A stretch of DNA of 64,000 bases from Gavia stellata (taxonomy: Eukaryota > Chordata > Aves > Gaviiformes > Gaviidae). How positions within the stretch are numbered: the first letter of the stretch is position 1; each line of letters begins with the position of its first letter. The position numbers were made by a program, and so were the translations under genes. The notes beneath the pieces were generated by a model that was not told the origin of the DNA, did no database searches, and worked only from the letters and a program-made list of their open reading frames with translations. The DNA lies in NCBI RefSeq assembly GCF_030936135.1, contig NC_082598.1, positions 50,126,347 to 50,190,346 of the forward strand, given 5' to 3'. This document shows, one piece after another, positions 37,701 through 49,800 of this stretch.

Positions 37701-38814
37701 AACGGCTCTTGAGGCCAGCCTCTTGCTTTTCATGGGGTGGCCCCCAGGGAAAGCCCAGCTGCCCACATGGGAACCATCTTCCAGGACAGCTTCCAGCGCT
37801 ACTCACTCCCCATGACTGTCAGGTCTCTCCGGCCGAGGGGCAGAGGCCAGCAAGGACCCCAGACACAGGTGTGAACCAAGCCCTGGTGTTAAAGCAGGAG
37901 CAGGGGCGGCCTCGGGGTGTCCGCCCTGCTGAGACAAGGTGCTCCGCACAGGGCAGACACCTTGCGGCACAGCTAAATGCCTCCTATTTTATGGAGAGGA
38001 GATGGAAAGAGGCCAATGATCTGGGAGGGACTGGCAGCCATGCAGAGGGACAGGAAGGGCAGCCTGGGAGAGGCTGGAGAAGACTGATAGGGAAAGGTGC
38101 AGAAACCCCACCCCGTTCCTCCTTGGTGACTTTGCTCTCCCCTCCTGCCACTTCCAATACACAACCACCAGGAAAGCATCTGTCGGTTGGTGAGAGGGTG
38201 TGCTTTGGGGCTGGAGGAGGAGGGAGGGACCTGGAGAAGGAGCCCCAAGGCCAGAAAGGCAGATGGAGATGCCCCAGTACCACTGAATGGGAATGGTGGG
38301 AGAGTGAGATTGAAGGAAACAGCAGTGGGAGGCCTTTTCTGTTTGCACTGCGTGCCCTCACAGATCTGCAGAAGGAGAGCAGGGTTCCCCAGGCTCACCA
38401 CAGCCATCCTACTCCACCATAGTGCTCCACAGCAGAGGAGAGCGAGGCACTAGCGAGAGGTCAGTCCCCTGCCCAAGCCACAGCAGCAACCACAGATGAG
38501 GACGCCTCAAGGTGAGGTAAGGTGCACGTTTCTCATCCGCCCAGCAAGCAGCTCTGCCCAACAGATTCCCCTGAGGAAAGGAGGAGAAAAATGTGCGTCA
38601 CACCCTGACCAGAAGCCAGCCAGCAGTTCACAGCACATCAGCTGTCATAAAACTGCAAAACAACCTCGTGGCTTAGTCGAGCCAAACCCCGTTGCTCTGA
38701 AATTAATTTAGTAAAGTATGTGCAACTCCAGTCAGAAGGCCCACGGGAAACACCCTGAAAGAGAGACATAAAGATTTCTCCAAGTTGCTTGTAGGGTAGG
38801 TTAAGAAGGCCTTC

Positions 38815-38842
38815 CTTAGATGACCATGAATGGTCATCTAAG
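38815..38842. repeat. Perfect inverted repeat, 12-bp arms and 4-base loop
   Basis: CTTAGATGACCA at 38815-38826 and TGGTCATCTAAG at 38831-38842 are exact reverse complements around TGAA. Pairing stops at the outer flanks (C versus C). A transcript from either strand could fold this hairpin. It is too short for a typical microRNA precursor, and no poly(A) signal or coding exon is adjacent. Confidence 0.8.
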
Positions 38843-41072
38843 CACAGAGTAGCAGAATCAGCTGTGATTTTGCTGGAGCCAGTTAGACTTTGGAGGCAAA
38901 AAATTCCCCCCATGAGATAACATGAAGTTGCTTAGGACCAAGCTTTTCCTAAGAAAAGGCTGGGCCAAGCAATGGCTCGGTTAAGAGGAAAACCATAAGA
39001 CTTTTAAAAGGCCAAACATCAAGTGTTTTAAAACTGCGCAATGAAACATTCTGAGAAACCCAAACCAAAGCATCCCCTGAGCCTTGATTCACATTTGTTT
39101 TGACCCTCCAGCCTGGTTTGGGGTGAGGAAACAGTGAAAACTCTGTAGTTTTCTTGGCACAAGCAAACCCCTCCCTTCACGGGTGTTTGAATTTACTGTG
39201 GGAGAGGCCTGAAGGCCTGCAGGGAGCGGTGCCTGCATAGGGCACAGCTGTGGCTTTCTCCCCACTGAAACCCAGGCACTCAACTTGGGCCTCACGTTCG
39301 CTCTTCAGGGAGGCTTTTAACCACAAAGAAGGATCAGCATTAAAAAAAATTACTCTGCGGGTATTGCGTTGGAGTCCGGGGCTTCCTTGACTCATAGTAT
39401 TGGCAGAGCATCCCAAGGTGGACTTCAAAGTTGGACCGAGGCTCTGGAGACCTTAAAATCCCCGTGGGACTTGGGGCCTGCTCTCTGGAAAGGCTCTCTG
39501 CCGGGCTCTGAGCCTGCTCCTCCTCACCCAGGGCAGCGTTATTACTGCTTGTTGGCTCCAAATCTTTCCTCTGGTGAGAGCAGTCATGTTTTCTCCAGCC
39601 GCTGCAAGCCTCTGTCCCTCAGCGGCTCACCCTCCCACCAGAGACAGCTGCAGACTCACAGGATCCCTGTCCTCCCCCTTGGCGTGACTCCCGAATTTCT
39701 TTGGCTTCTCCCAGGAGGAGATGGAGAGAAGACAGCCTTCCTTCTTACTGCCCACATGGCACGGGCTAGCGAGAACCCGTGCCTGCTCTTCCTCCCTCTG
39801 AGATAACACGAAGAGAGCCCATCTCAGACACGGGATGCCTGCGGCAGCCATCCTGCCTTTCTCCCGCCTCTAGCAATGTCAGATCAGCGATGCTGTTAAA
39901 GCACTGAAACCATTGTCTTGCATGGAGGTAACCAACACCAATCCACAGCCCTTCCACGGCGAGGACTGATCCAAACAAGTCAGGCAGTGATCAGTGCTGA
40001 GACCTGGAGATGGGAGAAGCCTGGAAGGGCAGGGCAGGTGAGGTTTCCCAAGAGGTGAGGAAGAAATGGTGTGTCTCTTCAGCGAGTTTGTGAGGTTGAG
40101 ACGGCACCCTGTGAAGACGTGAAAGGATACGCGGTGCTGGGCCTTGGTGCGGAGGAGCCAGCACTCCTACAGACAGCAAAAGCCCCATGACAAAAAGAGG
40201 TGTCCGAGTGGCTGCTCTTTGAGCCAGCATGGAGGACCTCAGAGGATTTTAGGATGAAAGAAGTAGTAGGCAGATCGAGGGGTCAGGAAAGAGAAATTGG
40301 CAGAAAGCTCCAGTGCAGCTCCAGGCAGCCTTTTGCACAAACGTCTGAATGCAGACAGAACGAAGGTCAAACAGGAGACAGAGAAGAGGAAAGCCTGGAC
40401 ATCTGCCCAAGACTACTGAGGAGCAGCCTGACCGGGAAAGATCCAAGGCCCAGCACCGCTTCTCTGGGTGAGAATTTCACCTCTTGCAGTGAGAGGTGTG
40501 TGACAGGCACCCAGCCCAGTCCACCCTGATGGACCTGAGTGTGACTGCAGAGGAATGCTGTGAAGCAAAGGCATTCACAAGAGATAAAGGCCATCGTGGA
40601 CATTCTGGTGCTGATTACCAGGTTTTAAGCCTGTTGGAAAGGTTTCCAGACATGGAATTTTCCCTGTGAAGTCATCCGATGGACCTGCGCTGGAGCCAGA
40701 ACCTCACCATCTTCCATAAAGGGAATCAAACCTTGTGTCACTCCCCGCGCCCCCCCGTGCCCCTGCATTTCTAAATCCTGTTTAAAAATAGGATGTTTCT
40801 GAGTTCAGCCTCCCCTAATGAAAACCATAGGAACAGTTGCTATCCAAAACAGTGTTGTCATGAGTTGTGTACACTGAAAGACTGTAAAACTGGAGTGCAG
40901 AAAGCCAGTGACCTCAGGAGAGGTAAAAATGGCTGCATTTTTACCCTCACCATTCAAATGCATTGCTTTCTCAGCCAGTGCCTTCCAAAGGAGACAAATG
41001 CTTTTTAATTATTCGGCCCCCAAAGTCATTAGGCAGAGTAGTACCAAGCTAGCTGAAGTCTGACATCTTTGC

Positions 41073-41098
41073 TTTTTTTTTTCCTTTTTTTTTTTTTA
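41073..41098. repeat. T-rich homopolymer tract
   Basis: A run of T interrupted by CC, about 26 bases long. It could be the poly(A) tail of an old minus-strand retrocopy, but the sequence beside it resembles no gene or SINE that I know, so it is listed only as a low-complexity tract. Confidence 0.7.
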
Positions 41099-43719
41099 AT
41101 GAGAATACTACATTTCCTTCGAAAAACATCTTTGCTGTGCAAAAGAGCAAAAGCCAGCAGTCCACATTTAATTAGGTCCCTGCATGTTTGGCTTACGTGC
41201 ACTTCAGGAGAGAGAGAGAAATATGCAAACATGGGAACAGGGCCAGCATTTGCAAAATTCATGAGAAAAAAACCCCCACAGTCACTGCTTCCGCAGGAGC
41301 ACTGCCTCCCATGAATTCATACTTGCACAACCAACCAACATAAGAGAAAAGCATGCAGCATGATCACTCGTGCTTAGCTCTCCTTCCCCTCTCCCTCCAG
41401 CAGCACAGGGACATCAGGTCTGGGTAGTTTCTCAGCCCGTGATGCTGTGAGATAGGAACAGGACAGTTGAATAAGCTGTCTGTAGTCTTTCTGCTAGTCA
41501 GATCTGCCTTGGTCAAACATTGGTCCTAGGAAGGTCAGAAGTCTGCAGGAAAGAGGGAACTGCTGCAGTAAGCTTTCAGTCTGCTGCAGCCGAAAACACC
41601 CATGCAACTTCTCCTCCAAAGCAAAAATCAAGACTGAACATACCAGTAGCGGGAATCCTCCTCTAAGGACTTCACACTCCATGTGACTTGGTGCAGGACC
41701 ACTGGTGGTGAGAGTTTCCCTGTTGCTGCCGGCTCCTGGAAGCAGAAAAGCCAGGCTGGAGGTACTGAGATCTAGGATGCTCATGTTGCTCTGTGCCACT
41801 TGGCAACCAGACGCGTCCATTGCAGCAGTTTTCAGCCCATTCCCAGGAAGAAGGCAGGGGAGGAAGCAGGTTCTTTGGGTCCCAGTGCCAAATCTGAGAT
41901 GACGTGACCTAGTGCCAGAGCCCCACAGTGACTGTAGATGAATACTGGGTAGCAACACCACATTCAAGCATACCAGCGTGCAACACAGCTGGGCTGCTGT
42001 GGCCAGGCATCCATCCATAAGGCACTAGGATCACACAACATGAGACACCCAAGAAGGAGCTACATATGCAGCTGATGGTGTGTCCAAGCTGTAAGACCAA
42101 CAACTTGCCTCTGGCAGAGTAAGTGTTCTCCACTCTCAACCCCGAGCAGTTGAGCAAGGTGAGCTTGCTGTGTTTTCCCACCCAGAGACTTTTTCTATGT
42201 TGCTCTGAGGACAAGCAGAGTACTGACCACCTCAGTCAGATGCTTGGCTCTGAGCAGACCACGTTAAGCAGAACCCAGAACGAAAGCAGCTCCCCAGCAA
42301 CTGGAAGGCCGTCTCAAGCAGAAAAAGGGTCTCAAAAGTGTTCAAAAATATCTAGAGCCCTACAGCCTTATGTGGCAACACCAAGAAAAGAAATTCTGAA
42401 GAGAAGACTTAGTACTGGACAAACACAGACAAGGGACTGGCCCTGAATTTCTCAACAACCCTGAAACTCAAAGCTTCCTTCTTGGATGTTATTTTCTGTT
42501 AAGCACAATCCTTAAACAGAGTGTTTTCAGCAGTGCAAGTAGAAACTATTGCAGCTGGCTTAAGTGATGGACAACCGTTGTGAAAATGCCTACAATGGTG
42601 CAAGCATCCATTGGGACCTATTTTCTGGAGGTTACTGCCTTCGGATATATCAATGTTTTTCATCTCCCACTGCTAGTTATGCTTGCTTCTCCACAAAAGA
42701 TTGTCTGAACTGGCCAACATTTTGCTCCAGTTAGAGCTGGAAAAAAGGACATCTGAAAATGCAACGACCTTTCTCAAGATGAGACCCTCATCACCCCAGG
42801 GACATTTTCAGATGTTTGACATCTTGAGCATGCACAGTGTGGAAATTTATCCTCAGCTGATTCTTATAAAGTAAACAAGCAAGAACACAATGCCTCTGGC
42901 TCTGGTACATTTCAGGGAACTGCAAATACCTGAAAATTGGAATAATGTGTAGGGTAAACACTACTTGGTACTTTTCTTATCTTTTCCCTGCTAGACATCG
43001 AAAGACTTTCTGTATATTAATAAAGCAAGAATTCTCTGTTTCAGTAGTCCACAAACAAATCAAGTGTCTGTGGTATCAAACATTGTCAAGTTTAGAAAAG
43101 AACATAGGACTGGGAAAAAAAAGCACTAGCAACTTGGGAAAAACTCTGGTGCTTCTGTAGGAGCCTCAGGAAAGGCTAAATGTTAAAATTGTCCTGAGCA
43201 TCTCAAGTAATGCTTATGGATACACACACCTTCCTGCTTTTTATGGAGAACTGGCTACTAGCACTGGCCATGGCTTGGAAGCCATTGGTCCTTCTCACTT
43301 CCAACTCCTTGTTGTGTGACCTTGGAAACTTACTTGGGGTCACCTTGGACACCTGAAAAAGGGCTGGATATAGGCACTAAGCAAAACCGTTAAGTTCCAC
43401 GTCTTGCCTGGACCCCTTCCTCAGTCCTGCCTCTCTCTGAGCGCATTCAGACCCTCCCTGCCTGACGTGACTTCTCCCCAGATGTCCAGAGCTCAGAAGT
43501 ACCTTGAGTAAAAGATGAGAGCAGCACTATTTCCCCACACCCTGCCTCGCCCCTACAGTCATGGCTCAGGAGAAAGGCATGTCTCTGTCCATCACACGTA
43601 CACCATTTATAACAGAAACCACCCTGTCCCGCCTTACTGGTGAGGAGTGTGGTTTTCTGCCAACTTACTATTTTTTGGGCCTGTTTACATATAATCGCCG
43701 CCTGGCTCACTCCAGTTTG

Positions 43720-43860
43720 TTGACATCTTTCTTCTGGAGGTCCTCAAACTGGACACCATGCTTCTGATACAACCCTACAAACACCAAGCAGAGGGAAACC
43801 AATCATCTCCCCTGCTCCCATCACCTGGGTGCGAGCTAGGCAGGAGAAATCACCCCTGAG
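43720..43860 (-). mobile_element. Possible CR1 LINE fragment, strongly diverged
   Basis: On the + strand the segments CTGGAGGTCCTCAAACTGGACACC (about 43735-43758) and AGCAGAGGGAAACCAATCATCTCCCC (about 43787-43812) line up in order with the antisense CR1 phrases around 'aactggacacagtactcc' and 'gagtagagggggacaatcacctccc'. That would be a minus-strand copy from a region 5' of the tail. The similarity is short and degraded, so this is a moderate call. Confidence 0.45.
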
Positions 43861-46800
43861 GACAAAAGACGTGTAGCTCCAGAACGTCAAGGATACTTTT
43901 TGGCTCATTCAACAACTGGAGTGAAGCTGGATGAGCACCACCTAGAACTGTGCTTAAAGGCGTGGTTATTCTGAAAGACAGACTGCTACATCTCAAAGCT
44001 GACAACCTCTGCAGAAGTCAGGGCAGCAGCTGGGAGAGAGCATGTTCTTGTGGAGAAGGAATCCATGGGAACATGGCCTGCAGGAAAGGCTTAGTCACTG
44101 GCAAAGATGCATTTGGGTGTTAAGTTTATGCTAGAATTACATTTGCATATTATCTATTCAGATGTCCCTTTCTTTCCAATCTTGTGCAATCTTGTTTTCT
44201 GAGTCCCTTAGCACTCACTGAAGACTCCTTTTTGTATTGGGGTCAAGATAAACTGGAATGAAACCTATAGCTGTATGGAGAGAGGGTGTCCTACAGTCAT
44301 CAGAAAAGGCAAAAAGAGGGGAGGTGTTACCTACAGAAACCTTGAGAGGATTCGGAGTCCGAGAAGCGTGTGCCAACTAAGCTCTCAGCAGACCCTGAAC
44401 AAATACCACCGCCAACGGTAAGATGGTGATAGGGAAGAAAAAGCGCCATCAGGCTAAACTCTGGGAAGGTGTTTCAGATGGCAACCTGAAGCCAGCATTC
44501 CACCCACACCCCCCAGCTCTGTTTTCAGTCTCCTCTAGAATAACATTGGCTACTTTACAAGTCTGGTATTGGCAAGCTGGTGAAAGAATTTGTGCCTGAT
44601 TTGCCAGGTAAAAGGGGACCAGTTTGTAGTGATGCTGTCACACAAGGTCAAAGTCACCTGTGAGATAGTGCAGGCCCTAGGCCAAACACAGAGACAAGCC
44701 CACAATAGCATTAGCTGCCAAACTCAGAAAGCCTTTGACTGCAGCGTTATTACCTAAATCTAAGGGCAGCAGGACTGGTTGAATTATTCATTGCAAGCAA
44801 ACTCCTTGGCAACCTAGGTAGCCTTGCTACCTGCTAACAGACTGTGGGCAAACTGCCTTTCTGTTTGCAGATGTTTGTTATACAGAAGCGTATGGACTGT
44901 TCAAGCAAAACACCCTTCAGCCTAGGAGCTGTCTGCCAGTCCTTTACTTCCGCAACTCCCCACCCATGAGTTGTACCATCTCACATGACAGAGTGGTATC
45001 CCTGCTCCCTGCAGTACCTCTAAGTCCTACCCATGGGCAGAAGAGTGATACAGCCCACGGAGGAGGAGGATTCTGCCTGTGAAGTGTGTGGGTAGATTTC
45101 ACCGTCCTTTTTTGCAGACGCTTAAGCATGTATTTGCTTGTATCCATTTTCCACTCTTTCTTGTTTTCCTCTGGAAGATCATCCTCGTTCTCCAGTGGGG
45201 GTTTTTGCCTGTCTGGGGGAGCAGACTGGAGACAGTGCTGAGAGTCCATCCTTAGATGCAGTTCTCCTACTGCTGTCCCTCAGTTTGCAGCCAGCACTCT
45301 GACCCTTTCTGCCTTCAACAGTCTCCCAGCCATTTCCAACTCTCCTGGCTAAATAGTCAAAACAAAGCACTCCCATGCTTGTGGAAGAGGCTAGTGCTGT
45401 GCTATCGGTGTTGGAGGCACATCCCTTTGAAGCCTTGCACTACCCTCTCCAGAGGCAGAGCTCCATTACCAGGGACAGTCTTTAGCACAGAAAAACTGCT
45501 TTCTGGGAAGAGGAGGGATGGGGCTGAAGGCAGCCCAGAAAGACTGGCCACTCCAAACTTATGAAGGGAAAATAAAGTGCAAGAATGTTTCCTTTTTTCT
45601 TTATTTTTTTGGGGCATTTTTCTTTTTGCAGGGGAGGGCCAGTTCTCTTGCCAACCCCTTTGACCTGTACTCAGCTCTGGCAGTGTCTTGCAAGGCTGGG
45701 TTCACTGCCTAGCACTCTAGTTTACTCCACTTGTTCGCCCACAGTTGCACAGAAAGCAGCTCTGTCCTGCTCATGCAAGAAGTGCCTTTTCATGTTCTAC
45801 CAGTGGAAAGGAGACAACAGTCTCAGGCTCTGTGGTTTGTGCAGACAACCACAGAGATAGTTTGGCAGGCAAAACTGAGAGGGAGTGACACCTAACTCTG
45901 AAAGCACTATGACAAGGCATTCCAAATGCAGCATTTTGCTCTAAGAAACTGAAGACCTGAAATCCCTTCATCCCAGCTTAAATACTTGCACCAAACCACT
46001 ACCAAAAAAATAAGCATCACACTTTCCTCACTTCAGCAAGTGCTTCAGACACTCTTCCCAACTTTGAATAAGTTCAAGACTTCCTAAAGGCCAAAGGCTA
46101 AGCACCCCGATTTGCAATAGAGGACCTTGACAAGTAACTGATTTCCACAAAGGTCGGCTCCTCCACCACTCCTGTGCAAACAGGCAGCATAGCAGGTGAG
46201 CCCAATCTTAACAATCCTATAGCAGCTGTCACTATTCATTTTCACTGAAGTGCAGAAACAAAGCAACTAAATCCAGATCTAGCTGTCTTCCTCCCATACT
46301 TTTTGGGAAGGCTAGCAAGTGAGCCAAACAGAAACACGTCCTCATTTCCCAAAGCCTTTGGTGTTTGGGAGATTATGTCTTGGCCTAACAATTGCATTCC
46401 CTCTCCTGGCTGCTTGAAATCCCCATCTCTCTAGCAAAGGCTCTGCGGAAGCTCGTATGCTGCACAGCAGCAGCACAGCTTCTACCCTGCAGCTAAGTCA
46501 CATTAAGAGGTAGCAAAGACCAACGGGACAATTCATCCTCTGGAACTACCCGTCTCTTCCTGTTAAGCTGACTGGGCCATGAGCTTGCTCCAGGGGCACC
46601 ATTCCAGTGCCCACACTCAGGTATGAGCAACAGCTCTACTGGAGATATCTCAGGTCTCCCGTCTGGCCTCCAGCTGCTGCTTCAGAAGACAGGAGGACTC
46701 CTGCAGGTCCCATATGGTATCTGCAAGCTTTGTGCAGACAGCTCAGATACCAGAGGGCACCAGACAGCTATGTTTACATAACTAAGTCTTTCCCCTAGCA

Positions 46801-49800
46801 GGCCCTACAGGTCTAATTCTTAAAGAGCTTAAGACAGGGTGAATTATGTGCTGTTTGAGTCAAGCTCTTCTGAGACAGGAAGAAATAAAGTGGAATTGGA
46901 AACAGGACTAGAGTGAAAACGATAAATCTACGGCAAACCCAGCAAGCGGGAACCATTTCTAATCAACAGGCATCCTTCTGTCTCCTTGAGAAAACACCCC
47001 CCCTAGTTGGTCTCCATTTGCCCATTAAACTCTGCCAAAAATGCACACTTCATCATGCTTCCTTGAGATGTTCTGTAGACTATGTCTGGAAGGACTCACA
47101 GACTCCTTTTCCATTTCAAGGCCTCTCATGTGAGGTTGTAGTCTTCAGAGTGGATCACCAAACCTGTTTTGTAGTGGGCCACTGTAGTCCCCTGCCATCC
47201 TTCAAGTTTGCCCTCATATTGGCAGATCCTGAAAGGATGGCTCCAAGCACAGCCAGATTGCCCTTTACATTGTGTGGGATCCCAACAGTCCAGCAGGTCA
47301 TCAGTGCCTTAGCAGTGTGGTCCACACACACCTTGCAAGCCAAGGATTTGGCTGCATATATGCTCCTTCCAAGACCACCTTTCACACTCACAGGAAGCCA
47401 AAATAAATCCAACAATATGGATCAGTAGAGGATCCTGGCGAGACATTCTACTGCTATTGCTAAAATCACTGGCAGCTATTGGTTCCCAGCAAGCTTTCAA
47501 GAGTAAGACGGCCTGTCACAGGAAACCAAGGAACAGAAAGCAGTGTCAGAGCTTGCTTTTAAAGAGGCAAAATCAAGCCATAAGTGAAAGAGAAGAGACA
47601 ACTGGAGAAGGTGACTTGAAAAGGTGACTTTCCCCCAAAGACACTGGACCAAGAACACTTTGCATTCCAGCACTGCCTATGCACTGATGGATCTCTGCTT
47701 TTGCAGCCACACTGCAGCAACAACTGTAGCAAAGCTCAAGACGAGACTATAGAAAGTGATTTTGTTTAAAAGAACCCCAAACTGATTACACTCATGCATA
47801 ATCACATACATATAAATCACAAGTAATATGACATGTTTCCACGTGTTCAGTCCAGAATGCAAGCACCAAGGGTCCATGCTCTTGCCGAGATTACTTGCAA
47901 TGAGATGGAAGAAAAAAGATGCCATCTATCTTCCCCCACCCTCCTGAACTCTCAGGTTGGTGAGCATAGGCAGGTTTTGGATGTGCTCTCTGTACCTGTA
48001 GGAGCCTGACCTGTGATTAGGATAATCTTGTCCTATCTCTGTGAATCATTAGGATATACTCGCTGTCTTTTGTCTCCTTATCTCAATGACTAATTGCTCC
48101 AATCCCATTCTTTTATCATCCAACCAGCATATTTTTACACCTTGAGATTTCAGGTTTGTCTTGTCTTGGTTTAGGTTGCCCCTTTTGTTCATCCCATCTA
48201 GGTATTCTAAGGAGCTGTAGGTGCACTGTAATTTTGATGACCTGCTAACACATGTGCCATTGGTACCTGTCATTCTCATAAACCTCTAATGCCTTCCTTC
48301 TGGTGCTTCTAGACACTACCATTCCTTCTCCATTCATATCAATGTGTCTATTACAAATCTCAAGAACTCCTGGTAGCACAAAGGAGCTGAAAAGCAATTG
48401 CTGATGTTCCTTTGCAGTCATCACAACATAGTCTACAGGGTTTTATGCTGTCAGTTCAAGTGACCGCATGCACTCAGAGCTCTTGGAAGTCTCAACGCTA
48501 GAGCCAGGGCACGCAGACTGCAGTGTCCCATTGCTCAAGAAAGCATTTGCAGCAGATACATCCTGCATATCCAGAAATGAGGTGCAGAGCCAGCTGCTTT
48601 GGAGACCAGGAGCTTGCGTGGAATTCCCTCTGGCAAGGGCCTGTCCCCAAGAAGAGCTCAGCCAAAATCATGACGGCAGTTGCACAGCTTCTTCCTCTAG
48701 TTGCAACCTACATTAAGATGCTGTCTACTGAAAAGAAACAGTAGAGGGTTTTGAGGAGAGAGCAGCTGAGGAGACAAGGCAGCTGATTTCTATTTCTAGC
48801 ACTATTCTTACTCACTGCATAATCTTGACTATGCCTGAATTTCATTCTCTTTAGAACAGGGCTAGCAACTTCACTGTAATCTACAGTCAGTGTATAAAAC
48901 TCCTTAAAGCAAGCATAGGGCTCAGTCCAACTGCACATACTTCTGGGAGGTTATATTCTTGACATTAAGGGGCTGCTGTACTATGATAAGATGCCGTGGT
49001 CAGGATCACAGCATAGGGAAAAGAAAGTAAGAGGGAGAAAAAGTAAAGGTAGGCTTTAGTGCAGACATGCACAGCACGGCTGGTGCAGGGCAGAGTGGAA
49101 AGCTTGAACAGAAAAGCAAAAGGGGGACAGAAAGCAGTCAATTGTACTTCAAGATATGTTCTAGAAACTTAGCCCTGTCAAAAAACCCACAAGTGAACAG
49201 AGCAGTGGTTGTCTGCCAGGTTGAAGGGTAGTTGATGTGGATGGAGTAACAGAGGTACACGAAAACAGTTCAGTCCATTCTACATGTGCTCCAGAACTCA
49301 AAGTTTGAGGGCGAGGGAAAGCACTTTCAAGACATTTATATTCTAAAAGAGAGATGACTATATGTACATAAGGGCTCTAGAGTGTGGGAAATTGGCTGAG
49401 CTGCAGGATGTGCTTGAGATTTTGTGCATTTTTTAAAAGATTACGCAGATGGCAGAAAAGAAGAGGAGGAACAGATGGAAAGCTCCCCACAGCAATGGCT
49501 CAGATGTTAAACTGTGAAGCCCTTTCATATACAGTATGAACATAGTCGGACAAGCTTACTAAATACCCAGTGGCATACAGCCAACCTCTATGTTCTTCAC
49601 CTCTCCGACACTAAAGTTGATGTTTCCACCACAGAGTATTTTGCTCACTATCACATCTACCAGGAGGGACCTGAATTAGGTCTGTGCTCTCTTGGCTCAG
49701 GAAAGAAGTTCAACAGCCTTGGACATGGCTACCATGGTTCAAGACAGACGTTTCATCCAGTATGACACGTTTACTGCAACCTCTACGGAAATGTTTCACA

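Larger units (their letters stand above)
27961..43720. other. Intergenic DNA between PPP1R3B and ERI1 (left part)
   Basis: No gene is recognised. The longest frame (37709-38422, + strand) opens at TTG, has its first ATG only at 37991, and encodes low-complexity residues with no domain, so it is treated as chance. Small repeats include T12 at 29217-29228, three GTTGCA units at 31207-31224, two 16-bp copies at 34669-34700, a 12-bp inverted repeat at 38815-38842 and a T-rich tract at 41073-41098. Regulatory elements or non-coding RNAs cannot be excluded. Confidence 0.55.

Noticed and set aside
37709-38422. Longest open frame outside the two genes (237 codons, + strand)
   Set aside because: It opens at TTG; the first ATG is at 37991, leaving 143 codons. 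The translation is low-complexity and G/P/R-rich with no domain, in purine- and GC-rich DNA where stops are rare. No promoter, splice or poly(A) context supports it.
38815-38842. Inverted repeat considered as a microRNA precursor
   Set aside because: A 12-bp stem with a 4-base loop is much shorter than a microRNA hairpin and pairing does not extend outward.
46913-47428. 171-codon + strand frame
   Set aside because: No recognisable domain and no gene structure around it.
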